Below are positions 1-11,490 of a stretch of 64,000 bases of DNA, in pieces (the stretch's first letter is position 1; each line of letters opens with the position of its first letter). The DNA is from Gerris lacustris (taxonomy: Eukaryota > Arthropoda > Insecta > Hemiptera > Gerridae), in the NCBI GenBank assembly GCA_951217055.1, contig OX578284.1, positions 32,576,187 to 32,640,186 of the forward strand, given 5' to 3'. A program made the position numbers and the translations under genes. The notes under the pieces were generated by a model, which saw only the letters and a program-made list of their open reading frames with translations, was not told the DNA's origin and ran no database searches.

Positions 1-2743
1 TTATAATCGTGATGACTAGAAGCTATAGTATTGTTCTTGCATCCAGTGAACATTAGAATCCTAAAGAAGATTTAAAATTTTTCTAATTATATTGGATGAG
101 TGGTACATCTGACTTCAATTTCTTCACGACAAGTTCTTACCTAAAATATCTAGATATTATAGATAAACTAAATATGTAGATTATATAGATAACTTCAGCT
201 GTGGAAACTAATCTACTAATCTGTACTAAAAAAAAAACCAGAGACTGATGTGTTTATTTACCAAGGTCAAGGAAATTATCTTGTGAAATAGATAACGAAT
301 TCTCGATTTATCATACTAGGACGAGAAGACAAAATATACAACGCTGAAAATAGTCAAATGTTGTTACGAAATGTCTTAAAAAGGAGGCTAAACACCTTCC
401 GTTTTTTTCTTTGCAGTTGAAAACTGTGTGGAAATCTGTACATTTATCTGAACTAAAGATGTGTAGAATGCCTTCCGATTTTTTCTTCAGTTTTCTCTCC
501 ACTTTCTACAGTTTTGTTTTAGAATGTGTTTTAATAAAATGTACGCAAAATCGTTGCAAAAGAGAGTCCAAATACGCAGACTTTTTGTCTGCGTAGAAAC
601 CGGTCCAAACTGCGCAGATCAAACAGTTTATCGTTTAGACATGACGTCATACGTGATAAACTGAACAGATAAACGAAAGGTGTGTAGCCCCCTAATAACG
701 ATGAATAATTTTTTTAAAAATCCACTGCTTTTAATTTAGTTTTAATATTCTTTAAAAATTGTTCTTGTTCTATTTGCTATTATCTTACTATCCTCTTCAG
801 TATGGAAACACAAATTTTCTGTAATATCAGCTGCTATCATTCAAGGATCTCCTCAAGTAAAGGCTTGTGGATATCGTCCACCTTTATATCATCTTGTCAT
901 GTTTACAGACAGCAGACAGCAAAAAACATGATTGGAATTAGCATAGATCTTAGTTTTTTTTTTTTTTTTTTTTTTTTGTTAGATTTTTTTTTTAAATTTT
1001 TATTGTGAATCAATTCTTATTTAGTAGTAGCTCGGTTTCTAAACTGCACCTGTTTTAACCGGATTATACTGGCATCTGATAATGAAATATAATATATCTG
1101 TAGAAGAAACTACCTTTTTTGATCACGCCCTCGATTTCGCCTAGTAGTAGGTTTTTTTTTAAATATGTTGATATTTAAGCCAATTTAATCAAAATCAGTT
1201 AGGACTCAAAGAAGAGCTGCACAGACAATTTTTTTAACACTCATTTTTATCATTAACAAATGCAAATCCTTCCTGTGAATACTTCTTCTCTGTATTTTTT
1301 ACTTTATTTATTTATTTTTTTTTCTAATTTGCTAAGGAATTAAAAAATTGTTATTGGTGGCCAATGAATCAGCCTCTTTGTACAATCTCTAATGGAATTA
1401 TTAGTGTGGAACATGTCTCACCTTTATTGGAAAATATTTTTCAGTCAAGATTATTGTTTTTGTTTGTAATTATTTCTGGTATCAATTAGTATGATTATGG
1501 TGTTTTATAATTTTATGAATATTTTATAGTGCAAGCCTAATGTTCGTAACGCTTGGTTGAGAATCATAACCAATGCAAGCACTCTTTTCAGTGGGCCTGA
1601 AGAATATAATGTGCATTAAATGTTACCATAATATGTCATATTCAGTCCCGCACACGTAACGTTAAAGTCCTTGGAAGTGTTGAAAAAAGAATTTTAAGAA
1701 GAATTGACTTTATTTAATGAAGAAAGCAGCAACAAGTTAGTGTGGCGCTCGAGCCATACCTCACTTGATTAATGGTTACATTAATATAAAATAAAATATG
1801 GGATGATTTTAAAACTATGAGTTTTAATAAAACGAAGAACAAATAGTGCGCACCCGTTCTTCGATGTCCCATCCAAATGTGATCGGTCCATTTTTGATGT
1901 TAATCATTTACCGCATGTTTCAATTGCACTATTCGTGTTTGTTTGTAAATATTTAGTAATCTTAGCAAAACACGGAAGGGTCAAATCAGTACATCAACTC
2001 ATTTTAGATTATCCGAAGAATAACCATAGTCAAAATCCCTGAAAATGTACTATAGTTGCTTCTATATATTTTTATAATATTTTCGTGTGATAGCATTCGC
2101 TTTTACAGTGGAACAATTTTTACAGAAGAGCCAAAAACACATACACTCGCGAGCCGAATTGCGAGACTTTTTTCTGCTCTGTCGCACCGCAAAATAAATT
2201 AATAAATGGACTTAAACAATGCAATGTTCGCCCTAATCAAATGCTTTAACAACCAACAAAAAAGATCAGCATGATTCTTATTGGTTTATTTGGCAGAGAA
2301 ATGAATAGTGCTTACCCGAATATTCCCTACCATTGTGAAGATTAATGGATGAGGTTTGCTTACTTCATCCCGCTTAGACCTGCTTTAGACCATCTTATCC
2401 AGATTCGGCCTTTCAACCAAAAAGACCCCTGCTCTAAATTATTAGAGTTAACATAGAATCCAAAAATATAAACTGAGTTTGTGGTGTACAAGGCGCAAAC
2501 TACCATTCCGACATTGTTCAGTTATGTATCAGGTTTTTCGGACACCTGTTACGTACCTTGATTTCACATAATGTTGCAGTTACGCCTTTGCTCCATCGGA
2601 GGAACGATATAACGCGGCTAGTTTCTATTGTTTATCAAAGTGATGTGTGTTTTATTCTTGTATCTTCCAGTACCTGACATTCTTTAAGGTGGTTAGCATA
2701 ATTTCTTCATTGTTACAATTCATCGGTAAAAGTTTTATAATAA
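1..2743. other. Gene-free AT-rich stretch
   Basis: I see no gene, RNA or recognisable transposon here. Open frames are short, start in AT-rich DNA and show no domain. Small structures only: a hairpin at about 571-595 with 9-bp arms around a T-rich loop, a second hairpin at 625-663 with 9-bp arms, and a poly-T run near 955-977. Confidence 0.6.
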
Positions 2744-2745
2744 TA

Positions 2746-3263
2746 CAGGGTGATTCAAAAAGAATGAACCGATTCCATGATTAAATATTATATTAAGGAG
2801 AAATAGCAAATAAAATTGAACTTGTGATAAAAGCATTCTACTCGCAGAGTCAAGTTTTGTGTCACATGTTATAAGTGTTTAATATGGTCACCCCTTGCAG
2901 CACAGAAAACATCAAGACGATATGAGAATTCTTCCCAAACACGTTGAACCATATCAGGATCACTTAAATTGATTGTTGTTGTTATTCGATGTTTTAAGTT
3001 ATTTAGGTCATTTGTTTTAGTCGCTGATTTAGTTTTCGTAAACTCGAGAACACAAAACTCCTTCTGTCGAGGAGTCGCCATTTTGGCAGACATAACAAAC
3101 AACTGAGCGTCCTTAGGAGACCGATGCACCTGGCGCTGTCATGCAGCAACCATATGAAACTTAGAAACCTAATCTTTCAAACAGCCACACTCTCATTCTG
3201 ATTCATACATTTACTTACAAAATATTTGATCATGGAATCGATTCATTCTTTTTTAATCACCCG
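2746..3263 (-). mobile_element. Tc1/mariner-like non-autonomous deletion derivative
   Basis: A 518-bp element with imperfect inverted ends of about 45 bp. The left end starts CAGGGTGATTCAAAAAGAAT and the right end is its reverse complement with a few changes. It is flanked by TA on both sides (2744-2745 and 3264-3265), the target duplication expected of the Tc1/mariner superfamily. Inside, on the minus strand, a short frame joins the very N-terminus of an arthropod transposase directly to its very C-terminus, so the catalytic core is deleted. It could only have moved with transposase supplied in trans. Confidence 0.8.
2869..3129 (-). pseudogene. Internally deleted transposase (N-terminus fused to C-terminus)
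   Basis: An 86-codon open frame. Residues about 17-35 read MATPRQKEFCVLEFTKTKS, the typical start of arthropod transposases carrying the DUF4817/helix-turn-helix N-terminus. Residues about 42-86 contain the C-terminal block with QRVWEEFSYRLDV and end near HIKHL, as in the same proteins. The DDE catalytic domain that normally lies between is absent. The frame is still open across the junction, which fits an internal deletion that happened to keep phase. It cannot encode an active enzyme. Family assignment is from remembered motifs, not a search. Confidence 0.7.
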
Positions 3264-3282
3264 TATTAATGTATATAGATAA

Positions 3283-3345
3283 ATTATATCTATATTATAT
3301 TATATTATATATATATATTTATATATATATATATATTGGAAATAT
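3283..3345. repeat. TA-rich low-complexity tract
   Basis: Interrupted TA/TATT repeats just right of the mariner-like element. Confidence 0.8.
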
Positions 3346-3412
3346 TTGTATATCTATTTGCGTTCCCTAATACTTCATATTGCTTCCAAGCTTACAGAAC
3401 TTAACGAAAAAT

Positions 3413-3932
3413 ATGTTATGTCTCCGATTTCAAAAATTCCAAGACAGAAATCCGTTTCAGACATCAGGTGACATATTTGGTTCCGTGTCTGTCTGTCGCT
3501 CAATTTTTGCGAACCAACATATCTTAAACACTACACGTCCGATTTTGATGACATTTATATGGTAGGTCATAATTAGCTCATTGTTGGTCCCATAAGTTTC
3601 AACCTTCTGTATCCATTTGTTTCTCTTTCACATGCGCACAAACATACATTTATTTACATCTATAGCGTCAAAAGTACTTATCTGATTTGTATGAAGCTTT
3701 TATAGTTTATCGAAAGTAACCCGCAGATAGCCCCAAATTAATTTGAACCATTGATAAAATTAATACTATAACTCATGTTAAAATAAAATAATTATGACAG
3801 ATTAAAAAGAGGGGGTGGGGGATGTTAAATAAATTAGACAAGAATGGTTTGTAAAAGCATAAAATCAATAAAGTACGTGGTAGGATGCGAGGAAGCTATG
3901 TGCCACACCAATTGGCAGTCTATTTTTATTTA
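3413..3932. repeat. Dispersed repeat family A, copy 1
   Basis: About 520 bp colinear with 10960-11490. Shared landmarks are an opening ATGTCTCCGATTT, a block GCGAACCAACATAT, a block with CGCACAAACATACATTTATT (imperfect in the second copy), and a closing GGATGCGAGGAAGCTATGTG. The same central part recurs twice, head to head, at 39692-40420. No coding frame or diagnostic termini were found, so the family is unclassified. Confidence 0.75.
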
Positions 3933-3947
3933 TATTTATTATATTAC

Positions 3948-4030
3948 GATTTTGATTAAAACATTCTAGAATGTAGTACATTTAAATACCACTCAAATTA
4001 GTCTTTTTCCCGGGAAAAATCTAGTTTCTT
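3948..4030 (+). repeat. Dispersed repeat family C, terminal fragment
   Basis: About 80 bp resembling 62985-63075, including the conserved TCCCGGGAAAAATCTAGTT. It is a truncated end of the family seen more fully at 62660-63075. Confidence 0.65.
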
Positions 4031-5454
4031 TTTTTACTAGTATTTTTTTTTTCTTCTTTTTTGATGAAACAAGAGATATTGATGAAAATTAATATGAGTG
4101 AAAAAGTAAACTATCAGCTGTTGATCAGTATTTAATTATATTTAGAAATAAATAAAATAAATGGATATTATGGGATTTAAATTTATATACAATATCTATT
4201 AGAGGATGTTTTGTTCGAATAATCGATTCGATTTTTTTGCGTTTGTTAAGATTACAAAAAATGTAACGAAAGAAGATATTTATAAGGTAGACTTGAGACT
4301 TGTACCACGATTTAACTTCCTACAGACGTTTAATTCTTGTAATTTAATTTTAATGCCTACCTTGCAAATTACCACTTTTGAGTTTTCTATAAAGTGTTTT
4401 TACAGTGTTACTACCTTCTACGGACAGTATGTCCACTTAATTCATAATGACAACCTACTAGAAGTGACCACTTTTAATTTCCTACAGACTTTTATACTTG
4501 TAATTTATTTTTAATGCTTATCTTCTTGCAGTTACCACTTTGGGTTTTCTACAGAAGTGTTTTATGTTTGTAGTTTATTCATAAAATCACCTACTTGTGA
4601 TCACTTCAAAATTTTGTATAGACAAATTACATTTACACCTATAAGTTATACTTGTTAAAGTTATAACAATGGGCTGTTCTATAGAATGTTACTTATAAAA
4701 AAAACAGAGGGGAGTAACAATTTAAAGAAGGTGTACGGAATGTTCTTTAGGCTGTTACTCCCCTTACAAAAACAGAAGTGTGATATTTCTTTGTCCCGAA
4801 GTACATTGTACTAAACTTCCCTTTGTCTTAATAGTTATTCAGTCAGAGTCAGTCATATTTATAATCTAAAAGAAAACATAGGGGAGTAACAATTTAAAGA
4901 AGAAATTAACTGTGAAAGGTCATTTTTATTTTATTATACATTCATATTTAAATAATTTTATATTAGTGATCATTTTAATTTAAACAACCATAAAATCAAT
5001 TTCAATATTATACAAAAAGAAATTGACATTTGATCGCTTAGTTGAATTCACCACTTTGAATTTCTTTTAGAAGAGTTTCATTTCTGTTACAGGTACTTGA
5101 TGCGTAATGTCCGTTTTATGTTAAGATCATTAAATAATTTCTTTTGCCAGTTAAACTAAATATTATAATTTTACACAAAAGTATTAATACTAACATAAAA
5201 CTCAATCAACTAACAACAAGAGTATGCAGAAAACACCTGTGGCATTTGACCACCATTTTTAATGCCAATAGAAGTGTTCTGTATTTTTTGCTTAGTTGTT
5301 TTATTTTTGTTATATTTAATTTATAATAACCATCTTCATAGGAACTATACTTTTTTATTTCTTACAGAAGTGTTTCTTTTTATTATGGCACAATATGTAT
5401 AATGTATATTGACCACCTTCTTGTAGTAACGACCCTAAATTAGTTTTTGTTCGT

Positions 5455-5456
<2 letters not shown>

Positions 5457-5540
<84 letters not shown>
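5457..5540. repeat. (TA)n microsatellite
   Basis: An essentially perfect TA dinucleotide run of about 80 bp inside the degenerate array. Confidence 0.95.
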
Positions 5541-5546
<6 letters not shown>

Positions 5547-5555
5547 AATAATTAT

Positions 5556-5731
5556 AGTATACACAAAAGTGGATGTCTTGAGCTAAGCAATCAAATGTCA
5601 CAGTCATATATATATAAAATTATTTACAATAACAAAATTGCAACTAATAAAAAACAGTGCTGCAAGAATTATACAGAAAACACCTGTGACATTTTTCTGC
5701 TTAGCTCAAGACATCCACTTTTGTGTATACT
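5556..5731. repeat. Hairpin with about 48-bp arms
   Basis: Left arm 5556-5603 (AGTATACACAAAAGTGGATG onward) and right arm 5684-5731 are near reverse complements around an 80-bp loop. The outer part of the stem is perfect through CTTGAGCTAAGC. It sits in the degenerate array and its arms carry the CACCTGTGACAT motif. Confidence 0.85.
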
Positions 5732-5739
5732 ACACAATT

Positions 5740-6482
5740 GTTTTTATATTTACTTAATGATTGTTTTATTTGTCTTATACTTAATTACTTAATGTATAAC
5801 TACCACCTTTTGCAGTGACAACACTTTGAAGTAGTGCCTTTGTTTGTAACGTAAAACATAATTTAAAAAAATATATACAAATAACAACGATTTCTGGCAC
5901 TGATGATGCTGAGGCCGAAAGCTGGCATTTATTTTGTGGAGATTCATCAGTTTTTTATTATACTTTGAATAATAATAAACAAAACAAACTCAGTTATAAG
6001 AATAAAAGGTATGTGAAACACCTGTGACTTTTGACCGCTTAGTTAAAGTGACCACTTTTGTACAGAAGTGTTTTATATTTGCAAACAGTATATAATTCCC
6101 CACTTCTTTTAAAGAGACCACATTAATATTGTTTGTAATTATTATTATTATTATATTATTAAAGTAGTGGATTTTGTTAATCACATTCAATAATTAAGGT
6201 TTATTTATTATAATAATATATAATAAAATCTCACATCAATATTATTAGCCGGTTTCTGTTTAAATGAACCTACTTTCAGTAGAGTTGTTTATAAATTAAT
6301 TATTTAAGAGTGTCGTGCATTAAAAAGAATATATATTATAAATTACTTACATGTAGAGATATAAATAATGTTTTTCACAAAATGTTGCTCCAATTAATTT
6401 AGTACCGAAGAGGATTTGGTCACGAAAAAGTTGTCAAGCTATCTGACAAAATTCGAAGCTTCGTAGTTGTATTTATGAAAAC
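5740..6482. other. AT-rich spacer
   Basis: Last diverged units of the array to about 6130, then no recognisable feature. A stretch near 5896-5930 (GGCACTGATGATGCTGAGG) resembles the tail of retroelements but is too short to assign. Confidence 0.5.
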
Positions 6483-6760
6483 TTAACGACACACGTGACT
6501 CACTGCTCGACGTACGGTCGGTTGGAGACTGATTGAGTGCAGTCTCCCTCCCCCTAGAAGAGCAAGAGTTAGCATCTCAGCTGGTTTTAGGATGTAAAGA
6601 CCTGCGCAGTCGTCAACCATTATCTTGCACCCCCTCTGACCTACCCCTTGACTATGGACCTGACCTCCCACGTTATTTTCGGTCTACAAACAAACCCCCT
6701 TCCTCTTGCCGAGTTTCATTGAGAAAAACTCTCCTGAAAGGGTCTTCATAATGTGACAGA
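6483..6760. other. GC-richer unique block of unknown nature
   Basis: About 280 bp with markedly higher G+C than its flanks and open frames of 62-72 codons on both strands. I find no protein motif, tRNA-like box, inverted ends or second copy in the window. It may be a transposon fragment or a decayed exon. Confidence 0.4.
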
Positions 6761-7384
6761 ATATAAGGGAAAACTTCATTCATTTCTTGGGTAATTGATA
6801 TTTAACTAAGAATTTTTTTATCTTCCCCCTAATTGCTTTTTCTTTTGTGGAAGGGCTGCTTTGAAGTATATTAAACCCACGTGGTTTTTAAGATCTAATT
6901 TATTTTTAATTTGTGTTTGGCTAAATTTTTAAAGAACGAAATACTTTTTTCATATTAAAAATTCTCCATATAATCTCTTTTTTTATTATATTATATTTAT
7001 TACTTATAATTTTACTATACATTTCCATAATATTCTAATAATAGCCTTTCTTTCCATCAGTTGTCAGATTACCCAGTTTTCCGGGAGTGTTTCGTTTTAT
7101 TGATCGTTATTTCCCTGTTTTATGTTTTAGATTACTATCCCCTTATATTAGAAGCAAAATCCCGCAATGCAATTAAAATGTGCATGTTAGTATCTCAGAC
7201 TTTAAAAATAATTTTAGTTTTAAATAATACTAGCCCATAAAAACCAAGTTTTTATTATAAATCCTTTATATTTTTGCATTTTGGTTGTGAGGGTAAATAT
7301 TGGTATTAATTCATTTTAATTTCAAATGATTATAAGAAATATTTATTTAAATATTAGCAAATTTAATTAATTTATTAGTTAATT
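6761..7384. other. AT-rich spacer
   Basis: No gene or repeat recognised. Confidence 0.55.
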
Positions 7385-8115
7385 TGTTAAAATGTTTTTG
7401 TTTTGGAAGTGAGCCGATATGCCAAGTTTCAACTCGATTGCGGATGATTCAAGGAGGGTTAACTCGCCCTCCAACATTTTTAAATACCCATGAATTAATT
7501 AATTAAAGTTTTATTTTATTTTTATTACTTTTAAAAAAAAAAATATTATTCCATTCATTTTTAAAAAGATATTTAATTAAATTTAAAAATTATTAATTAA
7601 TTTGCTAAAATGTTTTTGTATTGGTAGAGAGTCTATAAACCAAGTTTTAGCTCGATTGGATGAATGAAAGAGGGTTAACTCGCCCTCCAAAGATTTTATA
7701 TACCCACCAATTAATAATTAATTAATTTTTATTTTATTTGTATTACTTATTTTTTTTAATTTTATTATTCCATTCATTTTTAAAAATATAATTAATTAAA
7801 TTTAAAAATTAATTAATTAATTAGTTAATTTGTTAAAATGTTTTTGTATTGGTAGAGAGTCTATGTACCAAGTTTCAGCTCGATTGGATGACTGGAAGAG
7901 GGTTAACTCGCCCTCCAAAGATTTTATATACCTACCTATATATTAATTGGTGGTTTTAATTAATTAAATTTTTATTTTATTTTTTATTATTAATTTTTTT
8001 AAATTTAATTAATCCATTTATTTTTAAAAAGATAATTAATTAAATTTTAAAATTAATTAATTATTAATCAATTTAATTAATTAATTTTTCAAATGTTTTT
8101 GTATCGGTAGATACA
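7385..8115. repeat. Tandem repeat, three units of about 220-255 bp
   Basis: The block AAATGTTTTTGTATTGGTAG recurs near 7391, 7608, 7837 and 8092. In the first three units it is followed by a CCAAGTTTCAGCTCGATTGG-like block and GAGGGTTAACTCGCCCTCCA, then an AT-rich spacer full of TTAATTAA. The fourth unit is truncated. GAGGGTTAACTCGCCCTC itself is a short palindrome. No coding frame crosses the units. Confidence 0.85.
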
Positions 8116-8863
8116 AAAACAAGGTCTGGAGCAGAAGGCAGACTTATTGAAAAAAAGTATGTATTTTGTAAAAAAAAGTTGATGTTGCTTCCTTAATATT
8201 ATTATTGGTATGTATATGTATTATATTTGTATGTAATCAATAGAATTATAAATAGACTAATATACTAGGCGACATGATTAATGATAATATCAAATGGCAC
8301 ATATTGATTGAACCTACTAGGTCACTTCTCTAATTAGATCACTTCCCTAATTAGGTGATCATTTGCTGTGGAATTCTTTCCTAACTAGCCTGTCCGTTTT
8401 ATTAAATCAGGCCGGTCTTAGTGGTCACACTACAGGGTGATTCCGGAACTTTGGTTTATAAATATCAAGACTTAATTACGTGTATCTAGGTTGAAATTGA
8501 TATTAAGGTGTTGTTAGTGATATTAGGTGTGTTGTTATCATAGTGATTCCGTCCATTTTTATATTCTAACACCACACTATGTCGAGATTTTATTTCGTTT
8601 TACCTCATTCTTGTTTATTTCCTGTGTTATCTTATGTTTATTATATTATTAACTAAAATTGAGATGCTGGGACAATAAAAGAATCACCTCTTAAAAGCTT
8701 TGCAAGTTTTTTACCGGTATATATCGCTTGTCCTTTGCCTTACATTGTCAATAAAAGAAATAGTTATATTACCTATCTAGAAATGACATGGGACATCACC
8801 CACTTTTGGGAAAACCTTCAGGGGAGTATATCTTATCAATATATTAAATGTAGTAAAGCTCTT
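8116..8863. other. Spacer with a transposon-end fragment
   Basis: Mostly featureless. CAGGGTGATTCCGGAACTTT at about 8433 looks like a transposon terminus, but no partner end is seen. GGGAAAACCTTCAGGGGAGT near 8808 resembles part of the foldback that follows. Confidence 0.45.
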
Positions 8864-9111
8864 AAGTCTTCCAGTGGCGACCACGTCATGAAGGGTTAAG
8901 GTCCCGACGTTTAGCACCTAGTGTTGGGAGCAATTTTAGGGGAGTACATGTTATTCTAGAGAAGTAACCTGAGTTCAGGTTTAAATCTAGTCCGAGGCCT
9001 CAGGTTGTTACTTCTCAAGAACAACATGTACTCACCTGAAGGTGCTCCCAACTCTGGGTACGAAACATCGGGATATAAACCCTGCAAGACGTAGGTCACC
9101 ACCGGAAGACC
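8864..9111. repeat. Foldback element with about 115-bp arms
   Basis: The left arm (about 8864-8978) and the right arm (about 8995-9111) are imperfect reverse complements centred near 8987. Examples: AAGTCTTCCAGTGG against CCACCGGAAGACCT, and GTTGGGAGCA against TGCTCCCAAC. The loop is very short. No coding sequence. Confidence 0.8.
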
Positions 9112-9596
9112 TAGAACGTGGCTAACCTCGGAAGACTACATAATGACAGTAGAACTTTATTTTTATTTCATTAACGACATCCTGACAAATATCAGCATCA
9201 CTTTTCGTCTTGAGGTATATTAAGACCTAAATGTCTACGGTGTTTTTTATTCAACAAATCTTAATTATTAAAGATTCATGTTGAATAAAATATTATTCAT
9301 AAATATTTCAACTATATATGGTTAATACACTAAATATATATATAATAATCAATGTTAATATAATTCCTTAACAACACTCTTCACCTTAATAGAATCATTC
9401 TACTGATTCCAGTTGATACATTTGATTTCATCATCAAAATTTCTTAACCTGGGCGTGTGAATCAAGCCTAATAAGTATCTTTGGTATTATGAAGTGTATC
9501 GACATGAACTTCCTTATGGAAATGGGCAAAGGAATCGAAAGTATATTCTTTTAAAAAGAACGAATTTCTAGAATGTCTATTTTAAAAGAATCGTCC
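9112..9596. other. AT-rich spacer
   Basis: Nothing recognised. Confidence 0.55.
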
Positions 9597-9604
9597 TTCA
9601 CTAG

Positions 9605-9771
9605 CAGTGGCGTAGGAACGGGGGTGGCTATCGGGCTTGAGCCCCCCCCCCCCGTCAGATTAGAAGGGGCTATAAATCGAGCACTGATAAAGAGTATCTA
9701 GCCCCCCCCCCCCCCCCCCCTTAGTGGAAGTGCCGAGCCACCCCAGTCAAAAATGAATTCCTACGCCACTG
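9605..9771. mobile_element. hAT-like MITE with perfect 8-bp target duplication
   Basis: A 167-bp element with inverted ends CAGTGGCGTAGGA and TCCTACGCCACTG. It is flanked by identical TTCACTAG at 9597-9604 and 9772-9779. The 8-bp duplication and CAGNGGCG-type end are typical of hAT-family elements. The interior is non-coding with two poly-C runs (near 9643-9654 and 9701-9720). The intact duplication suggests a relatively young insertion. Confidence 0.9.
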
Positions 9772-9779
9772 TTCACTAG

Positions 9780-10557
9780 AATAGGAGCCTAAACTACTGC
9801 CAATTTCATAAGTTTGTCGTACCTACCATTTTTGTTTCCGAGCTTACCGAAGGTTGCAAAAGCTATGTGATCGTAAAGAACAAAAATATTTTATCTCCAG
9901 TAGGGACAAAAAGTTATGATTTTGAATTAGTTTAGAGGGACTAAAGTAAGTATTTTCATCCCTGAACTCAAAAAGTAGGGAGAAAAAGTAAAAGTAGGGC
10001 GAAAAAGTAAAGTAGGGAAAAAAGTAAAAATTGCAACTTAATTATTTTATGAATAGTAGAAAATGAATGGCTAATGTAATGAAGTTGTTGAAATCAGGTT
10101 GGTGACACTGCTTTTTCGACCATGTTTATCTTTGTTCATAACCTGCATCTAAATAACCTTCTATTAGGGTTTAATTCCAATTCTTATTTGTTTTTAATAT
10201 TGAATCTCTTATATCTGCTGTTAAAAGTGCTAATAATTATTGTTATTTATTAAAATAATAAATAAATACTGTTCAATGGACGAAAAATTAATATTTGTTT
10301 TTTAAAACAATAGAGCATTTAGGATTATATCAATAATAAAAATACGAGTGTGCCGCGAGTCTACTAAAACTGGCTCACCTCAGTAAGCCCGAAAATTGTG
10401 AATTGCGTAAATCGAAATGAAATCGTGAATTCATGTATTAAATAAACATTTCTAAAATGTGTGCATGTATTTTCATCATATCCTCTATGAGTATGTAGGT
10501 TTCACTTCCAACTTTCGAGCTTAATTAGCATTAGAATATGAAACTTTTGTGGTGTGG
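9780..10557. other. Spacer with a short A/G-rich tandem
   Basis: No gene. At about 9966-10030 a short repeat of AAAAAGTAGGG-like units occurs. The rest is unremarkable. Confidence 0.5.
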
Positions 10558-10616
10558 CCCCCCCCCCCCCCCCCCCCTTGTTGTGCGAGCCCCTAGGCGG
10601 CCTTAATCAGGCCCTG
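10558..10616. mobile_element. Terminal fragment of a hAT-like element (poly-C plus CAGGGC-type end)
   Basis: A run of about 20 C is followed by a short block ending CCTTAATCAGGCCCTG, the mirror of a CAGGGCCTGATTAAGG-type terminus. No matching left end was found, so this is a truncated copy. Confidence 0.45.
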
Positions 10617-10779
10617 ATTTAAGCGACTGGCACTTATCTTCATCAACTATTGACTCATCCATCATCCATGTTTTTAATATTAATAAGTTCAGGTATTTTT
10701 GATAGCACAGGAACGCAAAATCACATAAACGACCAACTCAAAAAGTTGTTCTGATAACAGTGCTAAAACCTACCACAGC

Positions 10780-10925
10780 AAACAGTTTGGTTCGAGAAAG
10801 GAGCGTTCCAACAAAAACGAAGTCACAAATCAATTCCCAACCGTTAATGATCGCGCATGCGCATTACGTCAATCACGGTCTAATCCGAAACTGATTCGGA
10901 ACTGGTGGTTGGAACAAACCTAATG
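10780..10925. repeat. Relic related to the MITE flanks at 37925-38860
   Basis: Contains CGCGCATGCGCATT and ends GGTTGGAACAAACCTAATGG. This resembles GTGCGCATGC and TTGTAACAAACCTAATA around the 38-kb insertion. It is probably the same short-element type, strongly diverged. Confidence 0.35.
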
Positions 10926-10959
10926 GCTTACTTTACTCCCTAGGTGCATAAATAACTAC

Positions 10960-11490
10960 TATGTCTCCGATTTTAAAAATTCCAAGACAGAAATACTTTT
11001 CAGACACCAGGGAACATTTTTGGTTCCGTGTCCGTCTGTTGGTTTGTCGCTCATTTTTTGCGAACCAACATATTATCTTAAAAACTACACATCCGATTTT
11101 AATGAAATTTGAATGGTAGGCCACAATTAGCCCAGTGTTGGTCCCGCATAAGTTCAACTGCCCATTAGTTTCTCTTTCACATGCGCCAACATACATTTAT
11201 TTAAACCTAAATATTCAAAATATCTCTCACCTGATTTTTATGAAATTTGGATGGTTTGTCGAAAGTAGTCCCCAGATGGCACCAGATTAATGTTACTCGT
11301 CTGTACTGTTTATCTTTTGCTAAATTGATACTTTAATTCATATAAAAAATCAAAACAATTTTGATATATTAAAAAAACGGGGGAAACAAATAAATTAGAC
11401 AATAATGGATTGTAAAAGCATAACATCAATGAAGTTCGTGATAGGATGCGAGGAAGCTATGTGCCACACTAATTGGCAGTCTATTTTATA
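10960..11490. repeat. Dispersed repeat family A, copy 2
   Basis: Colinear with 3413-3932, from ATGTCTCCGATTTTAAAAAT to the GATGCGAGGAAGCTATGTGC block near 11445. Minor indels separate the copies. No frame or diagnostic ends. Confidence 0.75.

Larger units (their letters stand above)
4300..6130. repeat. Degenerate tandem array, unit about 100-180 bp
   Basis: A loosely repeated text: a GACCACTTT-like block, a TTTCCTACAGAAGTGTTTT-like block, an AT-rich spacer, then a GACCACCTTCTTGTAGTGA-like block. It recurs near 4300, 4380, 4460, 4530, 5045, 5270, 5360, 5690 and 6050. A second motif, CACCTGTGACATTTGACC-like, recurs near 5235, 5684 and 6018. GGGGAGTAACAATTTAAAGA occurs at 4709 and 4883; the first is followed by its complement at 4754-4763. 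The array is old and diverged, with no coding content. Confidence 0.65.

Noticed and set aside
6533..6751. Possible exon in the GC-richer block
   Set aside because: No homology I recognise, no flanking splice consensus that fits, open on both strands; left as unknown.
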